From: an uncultured Fretibacterium sp.
GTDB taxonomy: Bacteria; Synergistota; Synergistia; Synergistales; Aminobacteriaceae
Reading direction: 5' to 3'
NCBI GenBank assembly: GCA_946186205.1
Contig: CAMHMH010000001.1
Span: 310,001 to 374,000, forward strand
DNA: 64,000 nt
The notes beneath the pieces were generated by a model. It was not told where the DNA came from and ran no database searches. It saw only the letters and a list, made by a program, of their open reading frames with translations. A program made the position numbers and the translations under genes. How positions within the stretch are numbered: position 1 is the stretch's first letter; each line of letters begins with the position of its first letter. Below are positions 26,901 to 35,058 of this stretch, piece by piece.

Positions 26901-29534
26901 TCTTTGCGCTCTCTCGTGAATGAATATCAAGGCGATGTTCTTACGGTCAGCGAGTTATACGCAATGAATGACTCGAACGACATACCGCCGAGTCCGTCCC
27001 CTGAAAATTTGTTCGTCATGCTCTACACTTCAGGCAGTACAGGGACTCCGAAAGGCTGCCAGATTGAACACCGTAATGTTGTCGCGCTCGCTCACGGAAT
27101 CGAGTCAGCAGGATTCTACAGGGAAGATGACAGAATAGCCGATTATGCTTCATTCGGTTTTGACGTGAACATGGCCGATGTTTTCTGCACGCTCATTAAC
27201 GGCGGGACGGTTTATATCATTCCTGAGGACATACGCATGAATCTTGACTCACTCGCAGAATATTTTGATGAGGCAGGAATTACGGCGTTATTGCTCACGA
27301 CTCAAGTTGGCGTTCAGTTCATGCAGAATTACCCGCACTGCAAGACGCTGCGACTCCTCTTAATCGCGGGTGAAAAACTTCCGGCTGTAGATCCTTCCGG
27401 CTTAAGCTACACGATCGCAAACGGCTACGGCCCTACGGAGAACTGTTACGGCGTAAGTATCTTCCCGATTCGCAAATGGGAGAAGAATATCCCAATCGGC
27501 AAGCCATTCCCGACAATTCACGGCTACATTCTCGACAAGACAGGACACAGACTCCCAGCAGGCGCGGCGGGTGAATACTGCCTCTCAGGGCCGCAAGTCA
27601 GCAGGGGCTATCTTAACCGCCCGGACAAAACAGCAGAGGCTTACGAGCAATGCCCCTATAACAACTTCCGCATGTATCACACCGGGGACATTGTGCGCTA
27701 CCGTCAGGATGGAAATGTAGAGTTTGTTGGGCGCAAAGACGGACAAGTGAAGATTCGCGGCTTCAGGATTGAGACGAAAGAAATCGAGTCGGTGATTCGG
27801 AATTTCGGCGGCGTTAAAGATGCTACTGTTCAGGCTTACGATTACGAGTCAGGCGGGAAATATCTTGCTGCGTTCGTTGTGAGCGATAATGCAATCGACA
27901 CGGAGAAGTTGCGCGAGTTCATAAAGAGTCAGAAGCCCGCGTATATGGTTCCTGCTGTGATAATGCAGATTGAGAAAGTGCCGCTGACTGTGAATCAGAA
28001 AGTTGACAGAAAAGCATTGCCCAAGCCGGAATTGCAGAGGCGTGAATATGTCGCTCCAGTCGGAAAAACTGAGGAGGATTTCTGCGGGATATTCGGCGAA
28101 ATTTTAGGGCTTGAGAGAGTCAGCGCGGAAGATGATTTCTTTGAGCTTGGCGGAAGCTCCGTTATCGCAATGAAGGTTGTTATAGCGGCGGGCAAAAAGG
28201 GATATTCCATCGTCTACAATGATGTCTTCAAGTACACGACTCCGAGACTCCTCGCTGAGTTTGTTACGGGTTCAGGAAGTCAGCCGGAAGAAATCACAGC
28301 CGCTATTGCGCCGTCAGCAGGAAAAATTTCAGAGATAGACTCGGAAGGCTACGACTATTCAGCGATTCATGCACTGCTCGCACAAAACACGATGGAGGCA
28401 TTCAGGAGCGGAGAACGTCAGAGATTAGACGATGTACTTTTAGCGGGCGCGACGGGGTATCTTGGGATTCATGTTCTTGAAGAGATTATCACGTCAACAG
28501 AGTCAAAAGTTTTCTGCCTCGTCAGACCCAAAGAAGGCAGCAGCGGTGAAAAGCGTCTGAGGAATATCCTTGAGTATTACTTTGGCCATGACCACGCAGA
28601 ATATTTTGCTTCACGTATCAATGTCATTGAGGGCGATGCGACAAACCCGGACTCGCTGAGAGATTTTGCGGCTGACTCAAGCATGACCGTCATAAACTGC
28701 GCGGCATCCGTAAAGCATTTCGCAAAAGGCAGCGAGATCGAACGCACTAACGTTGACTCGGTGAAAAATATCGCGGCATGGTGCGAGGAAAATAATTCAC
28801 GGCTCGTTCACATTTCAACAGGAAGCATTATCGGCGGGCGGAAAAATGGACTCCCCCCTGAAGGTTACCGCTTTGATGAGCATGTGTTATTTGCCGGGCA
28901 GACTGTGAATCACAATCAGTACATTCACTCGAAATTCATGGCCGAGAGATTCATTTACGAGGAAATTTTGACGCACGGACTGAACGCAAAAGTATTCAGA
29001 GTCGGAGACCTTGCGCCACGATTGTCTGACGGAAAATTTCAGGTCAACTTCAGGACGAACAATATCATGAACTCGCTTAGAGCCTATAAGATTCTCGGAA
29101 TGGTGAATTTTGCGACGCTTGCAGATGAGATTGAGTTCTCGCCGATTGACTGCCTCGCAAAAGCCGTTATCACACTCGCAGGAACTCCGAAAGAATGTAT
29201 ATGCTTCATGCCCATCAACCCGCACCGGGCATTAATGCAGGACGTTTTCACGGAGATTTGCGGACTTGGCTATGAGATTCGGACGGCTGAAGATGACGAA
29301 CTGAAGCAGGCACTTGACGCGGCATTGTCCGACAGCACGAAGAACAGCGCGGTTTCTCCGTTAGTTGCGTACTCAAACAAGAGCGGCATTCAGGATCTCA
29401 GCTGGAACGATATAGATATGAGCTTCACAACACAAGTGCTTTACCGTCTGGGCTTCTCATGGCCGCAAACAGGAGCGGAATATATCAGGCAGTTCATCAG
29501 GAAACTTGACGGGCTTTCATTCTTTGACGAGTAA
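20934..29534 (+). CDS. Nonribosomal peptide synthetase, C-C-A-T-C-A-T-reductase
   Basis: A 2,866-residue NRPS. Domains in order: C1 (about 6-420; HHIAFDG, His132-Asp137); C2 (425-840; first His replaced, NHAVFDG at 550-556); A1 (850-1345; YTSGSTGVPKG, NGYGPTE, NQKVNRKALP); T1 (carrier Ser1391 in FGLTSIS); C3 (1452-1870; HHLVTDG from His1577); A2 (1875-2340); T2 (Ser2409 in LGGSS); and a thioester reductase domain (2490-2866; GATGYLG at 2505-2511, catalytic Tyr2663 and Lys2667). It should activate two amino acids, join them, and release the chain reductively as an aldehyde or alcohol; aldehydes of such dipeptides can cyclise to pyrazinones. By eye the A1 pocket is mostly hydrophobic (D-A-M-F-S-G-G-I-F) and A2 is unusual (D-V-A-L-L-A-G-Y-G); neither is assigned. 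It lies 5 bases before the second NRPS gene. Confidence 0.95.
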   Translation: MDTRNKKVPLSQTQSGIYFESLRMGRGAYNRHYLYTLDKSLDMERLARAIEKTVQAHPYMEVRISQDNETITQSIPESQSQYHQTVERMTESQWQDRLKTLTSEPLTLNGGRLFRFDLAETECGKYMLRTTHHIAFDGMSHNVMMSDIAAAYNGESLTQETYNALDAAEEESKLRESEEYQRAEEWYVKNFSGLDAVSLPLSDNSGNNAGECLVYTFDLSEDDMKKFCREKNISTSAFTSGAFAILIGFYTNQKESLFSTIYHGRKKNAAHIIGMFVKTLPVHAKWDSGTRVDDFLMRLSEQIQGARDNDIFSFADVKTICPINDAPLFAWHGAIRTHDEVCGMPASEELLDKTTNDTALSVELMSVPSGMSLRVEYDSGKYTREFRETLAETYGNILRQLMTKEFLREIEPCTQGTKTGSLNDTDYPLTKTQEGIFFETQSHPGTTIYNAATLLELAGTPDVSRIRNAVISAVKAHPYLLTRFFLNGSGEIRQKRPEDFAFDVEELRFTNLDELKKNLLRPYDLLNDRLIRANIARTDDGKIYVYFDMNHAVFDGRSLQIFLRDIERSYNGETLEPEKFSGWEAALLEERLRNSSQYQKAKDYYTELFKDCEPDCLPLPDMQEDSEGSVSMIIPGHADAESIRKFCDDNGISENDFYTAAFGYVIAGFSGREDSIFTTVNSGRSDSRFMDSVSMFERICPVICKTANCTVLDYIRETKRQLTDSLSYGAYSFAEMSHDLGITSDILFSFQGAASGKIESFCGCPCSEVDVSLDEAKAGIELSVFTENGGLSYHFTCCKNLCTEDFIRSFAGVYDNVLTEFTRKKNLNEAEFLDAETESLLDNANDTATDYDKSDIVTQFRKAAEKFPDNIAVVYKEKRYTYKEADEITERIAAYLKERGIGSEDVVSVLIPRCEYMVLASLGVLKTCAAYQPLDPSYPPERLEFMITDASAKLLIADRNLIKECVPNYHGEILFTDEIPSLPHAEKLTETPSPSNLFIMLYTSGSTGVPKGVMLEHGNLSCFTAWYKRTTHLTEKSRVAAYASYGFDACMMDLYPALTSGAAVHILDEEIRLDFAAVQKYFDAEGITHCFMTTQVGRQFAEFYTGQSLKYLSVGGERLAPIFPENKSFTLLNGYGPTECTIFTTTLPVKKLYRRIPIGAALDNVKLYIVDRNGRRLPPYMPGELWVSGHQVGRGYFNRAEKNAESFIANPFTNEEGYTRVYRTGDIVRNVYDGGKLVIDFVGRNDAQVKIRGFRIELTEIESVIRKFPGVKDVTVQAFDSDSGEKYLAAYVVSDEKIDVNALNEFIGQDKPPYMIPAVTIQIDAIPLNQNQKVNRKALPKPEITNTHKEAESVSAPLNVLEKDIKDIIAGITGTDSFSITDTLGNFGLTSISSIRLATQIYKKYGVQLQVRKLVSEGSVQSIENEILRKVFAETHEEKSEPTESHEPSKHSCGLTFEQQGVYADCMIDPSSTVYNTPFAVKIPEGVTAEQLRDSLFGVVEAHPYILCRFTASENNEIIQESIPGFMLDIPEKEMTPEDYESYRKEGFVRPFDLAEGPLVRFEIVRADGLYLLMDMHHLVTDGASVDIFLQQLCEKLDGHEIEHEEYSYYDYARDERMTEGADDFFAGRMALSDEATQIIPDIYGENLKHSEESVSVKTDIKAVKDFALKHSATPAEIYLAAGYITFSRFVCDDTVSIMTISNGRSNMKISGTLGMFVNSLPLVETVDSSENVSDFIKRSAKNFSDTLLHENYPFARAAKKFDFHPSISYAYQIGVLSEYRTKYGALTAEELTSDKAKIPVAVFITGTEDEAEIKISYDTALYSREIMQSLAECYENAVRGLMTHDKISDISITDSTQWAILDSYNPEWDLNYDINDTPVSAFRRNAKNNPGKVAAVFRDKQYTYRELDELTDRLAAKIYSRMKAITGRENISEEVISIILPRNENVFILPLAVVKAGCAYEPLDPSYPQERLNFMVKDSGARLLIADDSLRSLVNEYQGDVLTVSELYAMNDSNDIPPSPSPENLFVMLYTSGSTGTPKGCQIEHRNVVALAHGIESAGFYREDDRIADYASFGFDVNMADVFCTLINGGTVYIIPEDIRMNLDSLAEYFDEAGITALLLTTQVGVQFMQNYPHCKTLRLLLIAGEKLPAVDPSGLSYTIANGYGPTENCYGVSIFPIRKWEKNIPIGKPFPTIHGYILDKTGHRLPAGAAGEYCLSGPQVSRGYLNRPDKTAEAYEQCPYNNFRMYHTGDIVRYRQDGNVEFVGRKDGQVKIRGFRIETKEIESVIRNFGGVKDATVQAYDYESGGKYLAAFVVSDNAIDTEKLREFIKSQKPAYMVPAVIMQIEKVPLTVNQKVDRKALPKPELQRREYVAPVGKTEEDFCGIFGEILGLERVSAEDDFFELGGSSVIAMKVVIAAGKKGYSIVYNDVFKYTTPRLLAEFVTGSGSQPEEITAAIAPSAGKISEIDSEGYDYSAIHALLAQNTMEAFRSGERQRLDDVLLAGATGYLGIHVLEEIITSTESKVFCLVRPKEGSSGEKRLRNILEYYFGHDHAEYFASRINVIEGDATNPDSLRDFAADSSMTVINCAASVKHFAKGSEIERTNVDSVKNIAAWCEENNSRLVHISTGSIIGGRKNGLPPEGYRFDEHVLFAGQTVNHNQYIHSKFMAERFIYEEILTHGLNAKVFRVGDLAPRLSDGKFQVNFRTNNIMNSLRAYKILGMVNFATLADEIEFSPIDCLAKAVITLAGTPKECICFMPINPHRALMQDVFTEICGLGYEIRTAEDDELKQALDAALSDSTKNSAVSPLVAYSNKSGIQDLSWNDIDMSFTTQVLYRLGFSWPQTGAEYIRQFIRKLDGLSFFDE

Positions 29535-29539
29535 ATATC

Positions 29540-32500
29540 ATGACACTAATTCACGAAACCGTATCACAATACGCCGTGAACAATCCCACAAGGAAGGCTG
29601 CTGAGGACTCACTCGGCAGTCTCTCTTACAGGGAGCTTGACGGCAGAAGCAACACAGGCGCGAAAATTCTTCATGGACTCGGAGTAACAGCGGGGGACTC
29701 TGTCGGCGTTTATGTTCCGTATGTGAAGGACGTAATAACGTGTGCTTTGTCCGTGTGGAAGACGGGCGGAGTCTATGTCCCTATGGATGACGCTTATCCC
29801 GCTGAGAGGCTCGAATATATCCTCAGAGACTCAAACGCAAAAGCTATCCTCACATGCCATTCTCTTTGGGACAACAAGCCGCTTGATTTCCCGGCAGAAA
29901 AAGTAATCTTCATTGACGGCATAACAGAATGCGGCTCATCATTCACACCCTGTAACACAATCACACCGAAATCACCCGCAATGATTCTCTACACTTCCGG
30001 CACAACTGGACGGCCTAAAGGAGTTCTTCACAGGCACGAATTTTTGACTCACATTGTCGACTGGATGAACATAGGCGAGGGCTTCGAGCTGTCAGAAGAC
30101 TCACGAGTGGGACTCATATCTCGTTTTACGTTCGTTGCGACTGTAACATTCATGTTCGGCGCGTTGCTGAAGGGAGGAACGTTATACTTTGCTCCCGAAA
30201 ACGCAAGGAATGATCTTGAGCATCTGCATGAATTTCTGACGGACAAAAAGATTACTCACATATTCATTGCGTCAGGACTCGCGGCAATTCTCGCTGAGGA
30301 TTACGACATTTCCGGCGTGAATGTTTTTGCGGCGGGTGAAAAGCTCCCTCACTTCCGGGCGTTTTCTGACTCCGTATATCTCCGCAACATTTACGGATCA
30401 ACAGAGATCGGAGTCGTTACGTCAGCGGAAATTCACGGCCAGGAGAATCCCATCACAATAGGCAAGCCCGGTCCGGGAACAAAAGCAATGCTCGTTGACG
30501 AAAATCTCAGTCCGTCAAAACCTGATGAAGCAGGAGAACTCCTCATAGCGTATGAATACATGTCGAATCAATATCTCAATCTCCCGGAGCAGACCGCAGA
30601 GAAATGGATTCATATTGACGGCCTCACTTGGTACAGAACCGGCGACAGCGCAACAATGACTCATGAAGGGGATATATGCATACTCGGACGCACCGACAAC
30701 ATGATAAAGCTGCGGGGATTCAGAATCGAAACGGGCGAGGTTGAGTCGCAGGTGTCAAAAGCAGTATCACGAACCGGGCGCGATGACGTGAAAAACATTG
30801 TCGTTTGTCTTCGAACCGTAAGCAGGAATGATTATCTCGTCTGCTACTACGAGTCGGAAAATGATCTTGCCCCTGACGAAATCAGCGCGGTGAAAAGCGA
30901 GTCCGCAAAATATCTCGCTGACTACATGATACCCGATATATTCATGAGAGTCGCCCGAATGCCCCGCAACCTTAACGGGAAAATCATACGCAAAGACCTT
31001 CCGCAGCCAAACACACACACACACGAAATCACCGCCCTTGACAGTGAAGTACTTGCGCGAGTCGTGTGGGCTGTCTCTGACGTTCTCGGAATCTCATCGG
31101 CTGAACCTGAAGACACATTCACGGAGCTTGGCGGCTCATCAATCACGGCCATGAAGCTCGCCTCACTCTTACGGCCTCAGGGCATCAAGGTTACGACAGC
31201 GCAGATACTGAAGCTGAACGTGTTGCGGAAAATTGCTGACAGTGCTGAAGTCGATTACACTAAATTGTGGTCAGAGGAAGAATACAGCGCAATCATTTCC
31301 GACTTTGCTTCACGCGGCGAGCACATACAGAAAGTGCTTCCCATTACGGCACAACAAGATGATATGCTGTTCGACTACTTGCTTTACCCGGACAGAAACA
31401 GCTTCAGATCCGTTTACATGCTTCAGGCTGACAGCGTTATAACAGAGGAAAATTTGCGGCTCGCGCTTGATACTGTCTCACAAGAAAATGAAGAGCTGCG
31501 ATCATCTATCGTATTCCGCCGGACTCGCGTTATACAGCAGGTGATAACAGACAGGAAGATCCCCGCAAAATTCGTGAACATGAACAATCTTGATGATAAG
31601 AATCTGCAAGTCGAATGGAATATGTTTCAACGCCCCTTTGATTTGCAGAGAGACTCATTAATGCGAGTCGTTTGCGGAGAGTTTTACGGGAAAAGTTTCC
31701 TGTACATAATGACGAGTCATATCAGCTTCACAAAAGAACAGTCGCGTAAATATATCGCCCGCATAATGTCAGTGCTTGAGGAAAAATATCCTGATGACAA
31801 ATCGATTCATGGCTGGCGGGAAATTTTTGACGGGACTCTCACGGAAAATTTTGCGGAAAAAACGAAATCCCGCGGCGAGTCAAAGCTGATGGAACTTGAC
31901 CGATCAAGAAGCAATATCCCTCCCGAAATCTGCATTTACTCAGAGAACAGCGGCCCTAAGATGACGTTTATTCACACAGGCAACACAGGAAGCGAAGCAT
32001 ATTACCGTCTCGCGGACAGAATCAGGGACAAGATTTCATTCTCAGTGATTGAGCCGTTCAACTTGTGGCACATTGAGCAGGCTACATACGGTATACCGAA
32101 CATCGCAAAAAGGTACATAGAGATTCTCAAGCGTCATCAGCCCGAAGGCCCGTATATTTTGGGCGGATGGTGCTACGGCGGAATGATAGCTCACGAAATG
32201 GCATGTCAGCTTCAGGACTCAGGCGAGGAAGTGAAATATCTCTTCATGCTTGACTCACACGCAACGACAGACCCCGCGTTAAGGCAAATGGCACAAAGCA
32301 TGTATGACGCTTCGGGGCGTGAATATTTCGAGACAAGCCCGCTTTTTTCTGACCTGCGAGAAGCCGGAATGCTTGAAACTATGATCATCAACTCGGAGCA
32401 TGTTTATCACGACATGGCCGCTCATGTTCCGTCATTCTTCAGCGGCCCGGTTACTTACTTCAAGCCCGATGTGATTCCGGCAGAATCTTCCGGGGACGCT

Positions 32501-32671
32501 CGCAAATATTGGGAGAGAATGATGGAGTTCCCCGCCGGCAATTACAGACAGTTCTGCAACGGTGATTTGTTCCGAATCGTTCACACTCCTCACGAGCATG
32601 ATTTGATGATGGACGATGCTTCACTTGATGTTATTGTCCCGGAAATTTTCAGGGCATTGGGCATAAAGTGA
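29540..32671 (+). CDS. NRPS, A-T-degenerate C-thioesterase with Cys nucleophile
   Basis: A 1,043-residue NRPS. An adenylation domain (1-495; LYTSGTTGRPKG, IYGSTE, YRTGD, GKIIRK) has valine (Val199) where alpha-amino-acid-activating domains hold the Asp that binds the amino group, so its substrate may not be an ordinary alpha-amino acid. A carrier domain follows (Ser534 in LGGSS). Residues about 590-745 look like the N-terminal half of a condensation domain whose active-site motif is ruined (SHISFTK at 726-732). The C-terminus (about 800-1043) is an alpha/beta-hydrolase thioesterase with GGWCYGG, placing Cys878 as nucleophile instead of Ser, with Asp in FMLDSH and His in PHEHD. It follows the first NRPS by 5 bases and overlaps the phosphopantetheinyl transferase by 4. 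Confidence 0.93.
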   Translation: MTLIHETVSQYAVNNPTRKAAEDSLGSLSYRELDGRSNTGAKILHGLGVTAGDSVGVYVPYVKDVITCALSVWKTGGVYVPMDDAYPAERLEYILRDSNAKAILTCHSLWDNKPLDFPAEKVIFIDGITECGSSFTPCNTITPKSPAMILYTSGTTGRPKGVLHRHEFLTHIVDWMNIGEGFELSEDSRVGLISRFTFVATVTFMFGALLKGGTLYFAPENARNDLEHLHEFLTDKKITHIFIASGLAAILAEDYDISGVNVFAAGEKLPHFRAFSDSVYLRNIYGSTEIGVVTSAEIHGQENPITIGKPGPGTKAMLVDENLSPSKPDEAGELLIAYEYMSNQYLNLPEQTAEKWIHIDGLTWYRTGDSATMTHEGDICILGRTDNMIKLRGFRIETGEVESQVSKAVSRTGRDDVKNIVVCLRTVSRNDYLVCYYESENDLAPDEISAVKSESAKYLADYMIPDIFMRVARMPRNLNGKIIRKDLPQPNTHTHEITALDSEVLARVVWAVSDVLGISSAEPEDTFTELGGSSITAMKLASLLRPQGIKVTTAQILKLNVLRKIADSAEVDYTKLWSEEEYSAIISDFASRGEHIQKVLPITAQQDDMLFDYLLYPDRNSFRSVYMLQADSVITEENLRLALDTVSQENEELRSSIVFRRTRVIQQVITDRKIPAKFVNMNNLDDKNLQVEWNMFQRPFDLQRDSLMRVVCGEFYGKSFLYIMTSHISFTKEQSRKYIARIMSVLEEKYPDDKSIHGWREIFDGTLTENFAEKTKSRGESKLMELDRSRSNIPPEICIYSENSGPKMTFIHTGNTGSEAYYRLADRIRDKISFSVIEPFNLWHIEQATYGIPNIAKRYIEILKRHQPEGPYILGGWCYGGMIAHEMACQLQDSGEEVKYLFMLDSHATTDPALRQMAQSMYDASGREYFETSPLFSDLREAGMLETMIINSEHVYHDMAAHVPSFFSGPVTYFKPDVIPAESSGDARKYWERMMEFPAGNYRQFCNGDLFRIVHTPHEHDLMMDDASLDVIVPEIFRALGIK

Positions 32672-33285
32672 TAAGGCTGACTCTTCTCGACATTCGCACA
32701 CTCAAGCCGAAAGCTGAAGAGTTACTGCGTGGACTCCCTGAAGACTTACGGAACAAGGCATTGCGTTACAGAAAAGAAGATGACCAGTTACGGAGCATAG
32801 GGTCATCTTTTCTTTTGCTCAAAGCCTCAAAGGGTCATGAGATTCATTACAGCCCGGAAGGAAAGCCGTTTGCTGACGGAGAACTTTACTTTAACATTTC
32901 ACACAGCGGGGACTATGTTGTTCTTGCTGAAGCTGACTCGCCTGTTGGTGTTGACGTTGAGAGAGTCGCGGACATTGGGATTAATGACGGCTTGAAGGAT
33001 ATAGCACTGACTGAGAGGGAAAAACTTTTTGTGAAAGATTCATTGCTGAGATTCTATGTTGTGTGGACGAGAAAAGAGAGCCTCGTTAAATGCGAGGGAA
33101 GCGGATTCGTTTCAGAGCCTTGCGAAATTGATTCGATCCCTGAGAATGATTTTGACGAGCCTGTGAAGTATGAGGGAAAATATTACCGCGTTGAAAGTTT
33201 CATGACTGGCGGGCATATAATATCAGCGGCGGTATTGACCGGGATGGCCGGCAAGCAAGGCATAAAGCATAACAGCAGGGGTTAA
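32668..33285 (+). CDS. Sfp-type 4'-phosphopantetheinyl transferase
   Basis: A 205-residue enzyme of the Sfp family with the motifs FNISHSGDYV, VGVDVERV (magnesium-binding Asp and Glu) and FYVVWTRKESLVKCEGSG (W-x-x-K-E-x-x-x-K). It transfers the phosphopantetheine arm of coenzyme A to the carrier serines of the two NRPS proteins. The start is GTG at 32668, overlapping the NRPS stop (GTGA), so it is part of the same transcript. Its presence makes the cluster self-sufficient for activation. Confidence 0.93.
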   Translation: MIRLTLLDIRTLKPKAEELLRGLPEDLRNKALRYRKEDDQLRSIGSSFLLLKASKGHEIHYSPEGKPFADGELYFNISHSGDYVVLAEADSPVGVDVERVADIGINDGLKDIALTEREKLFVKDSLLRFYVVWTRKESLVKCEGSGFVSEPCEIDSIPENDFDEPVKYEGKYYRVESFMTGGHIISAAVLTGMAGKQGIKHNSRG

Positions 33286-33564
33286 ATGTAATTTCTCTGA
33301 GAGCTGAATCTTGAGCTTCATTGACGGAGAAAAAATTACAAGTTCTTTCTCATGATCTATAACGCACGGTATTATAGTCATTCCGACACCTATTATTTTT
33401 GCTGCGCTTTTCATGTTGACAAATTCAATTACATACACTACCATAAAAATATTTTAGTAAAGCATGTTTATAAAAGTTTTTGCTAAAGCACTTGACTATA
33501 TTTATTCCACATAATTCACAATAAATCGTTCTGTTTCACATTCTTAAAGGTTAAGAAGGGATGA
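33286..33564. other. Spacer between the NRPS and sugar operons
   Basis: No firm gene. On the minus strand a frame of about 70 codons (33223-33444) contains AAKIIGVGMTIIPCVIDHEK and SEKLHLTPAVMLYALL, faintly like the C-terminal end of a LysR-type effector domain, but it overlaps the end of the transferase gene and lacks the rest; I treat it as at most a relic. A TTGACT at 33491 and AT-rich sequence beyond it may be part of the promoter of the following operon. No terminator was recognised. Confidence 0.3.
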
Positions 33565-35043
33565 TTGTTGCTATATATAGGAATTGATTTAGGAACTTCT
33601 GCCGTAAAACTGATTCTGATGGACGAAAGCGGCAGGATTCATAATACAGTTTCGCGCGAGTATCCTATATTTTATCCTCATTCCGGCTGGTCAGAACAGA
33701 ATCCAGAAGACTGGTACACGCAAACCCTTCAGGGAATCGCAGAGCTCACAGCCAATGCAGACAAAGCGAGGATTGCGGGAATAAGCTGCGGAGGCCAGAT
33801 GCACGGACTTGTCATTCTTGACGAAAGCGACAGAGTTATACGGCCTGCGATTTTGTGGAATGACGGAAGAACCGCGGCTGAAACAGATTACCTCAACAAC
33901 ATAATCGGCAAGAAAAAACTTTCAGACTACACAGCAAATATAGCCTTCTCAGGATTCACTGCTCCAAAAATTTTATGGCTTAAGAACAATGAGCCGGAGA
34001 ATTACAAGAGAATCCGCAAAATCATGCTCCCAAAAGATTACATAGCCTACAAATTATCCGGGGCTTTCTGCACTGATTATTCTGATGCGTCGGGAATGCT
34101 TCTTCTTGACGTTAAGCACCGCAGATGGTCAAAGGAGATGTGCGGTATTTGCGGTGTTGATGAGTCGCAGCTTCCGAAACTTTACGAGAGCTATGAGAAA
34201 GTCGGAAACATTCTGCCCGCCCTCGCAAAAGAATTAGGACTCTCAGAAAGAGTCATTATCGCGGCAGGAGCAGGAGACAACGCAGCCGCCGCCATAGGCA
34301 CAGGGACAGTAGGCAACGGACGCTGCAATATATCTCTTGGGACGAGCGGAACTATTTTTATCTCGTCAGACTCTTTCCGTGTTGATGAGAATAACGCTCT
34401 TCACTCTTTCGCGCACGCTGACGGACATTATCACCTTATGGGCTGTATGCTTAGTGCTGCTTCGTGCAATAAGTGGTGGCTTGAGGAAATTTTGAGGACA
34501 AATGACTACTCGTCTGAGCAGAGCGCAATAAAACGTCTCGGCGAAAATCACGTGTTCTTCCTGCCATACCTGATGGGCGAGCGTTCCCCGTGGAATAATC
34601 CTTCAGCAAGAGGAACATTTACGGGACTCACTATGGACTCTTCACGGGCGGACATGACTCAGGCAGTACTTGAGGGAGTCAGCTTTGCCGTCCGGGATAT
34701 GTACGAGTTCGCAAAGAAAACGGGAGTCAGTCTCACAAGTACGATGATCTGCGGAGGAGGAGCAAAGAGTCCTTTGTGGCGCAAGATGATCGCAAACATC
34801 CTCAACATGAGAGTCGATGTTCCTGTCTCAGAGGAAGGCCCCGCGATGGGAGCTGCTATGCTCGCTATGACTGCATGCGGAGAATACAAGACCGTTAATG
34901 AGGCGGCGCAGGCTATCGTAAAGGTTGCGAAATCTGAAGAGCCTGACCCGGAACTCGTGAGAAAGTATGAAGCGCGTTACCAGCAATTCAGGACAATTTA
35001 TCCCGCAATGCAGAAAGTTTTCGGGATAATTTCGGCTCAATAA
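33565..35043 (+). CDS. xylB: FGGY-family sugar kinase, xylulokinase-like
   Basis: A 492-residue two-domain carbohydrate kinase with GIDLGTSAVKLILMDESGRI at the N-terminus, GISCGGQMHGLV, PAILWNDGRT and a C-terminal MICGGGAKSPLWRKMIANIL block, all typical of xylulokinase. It would phosphorylate D-xylulose (or a related ketose) to feed the pentose phosphate pathway. The start is a TTG at 33565, preceded by AAGAAGGG. It heads an operon with a DUF4867 protein, a FucI-like isomerase and an ABC transporter. Because the isomerase is not XylA, the physiological ketose may be xylulose, ribulose or fuculose. Confidence 0.88.
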   Translation: MLLYIGIDLGTSAVKLILMDESGRIHNTVSREYPIFYPHSGWSEQNPEDWYTQTLQGIAELTANADKARIAGISCGGQMHGLVILDESDRVIRPAILWNDGRTAAETDYLNNIIGKKKLSDYTANIAFSGFTAPKILWLKNNEPENYKRIRKIMLPKDYIAYKLSGAFCTDYSDASGMLLLDVKHRRWSKEMCGICGVDESQLPKLYESYEKVGNILPALAKELGLSERVIIAAGAGDNAAAAIGTGTVGNGRCNISLGTSGTIFISSDSFRVDENNALHSFAHADGHYHLMGCMLSAASCNKWWLEEILRTNDYSSEQSAIKRLGENHVFFLPYLMGERSPWNNPSARGTFTGLTMDSSRADMTQAVLEGVSFAVRDMYEFAKKTGVSLTSTMICGGGAKSPLWRKMIANILNMRVDVPVSEEGPAMGAAMLAMTACGEYKTVNEAAQAIVKVAKSEEPDPELVRKYEARYQQFRTIYPAMQKVFGIISAQ

Positions 35044-35058
35044 GAAAAGGTGATGATC

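Noticed and set aside
33223-33444. LysR-like fragment on the minus strand
   Set aside because: Only a faint resemblance to a LysR C-terminus, overlapping the transferase gene and missing the DNA-binding domain. I do not call it as a gene.
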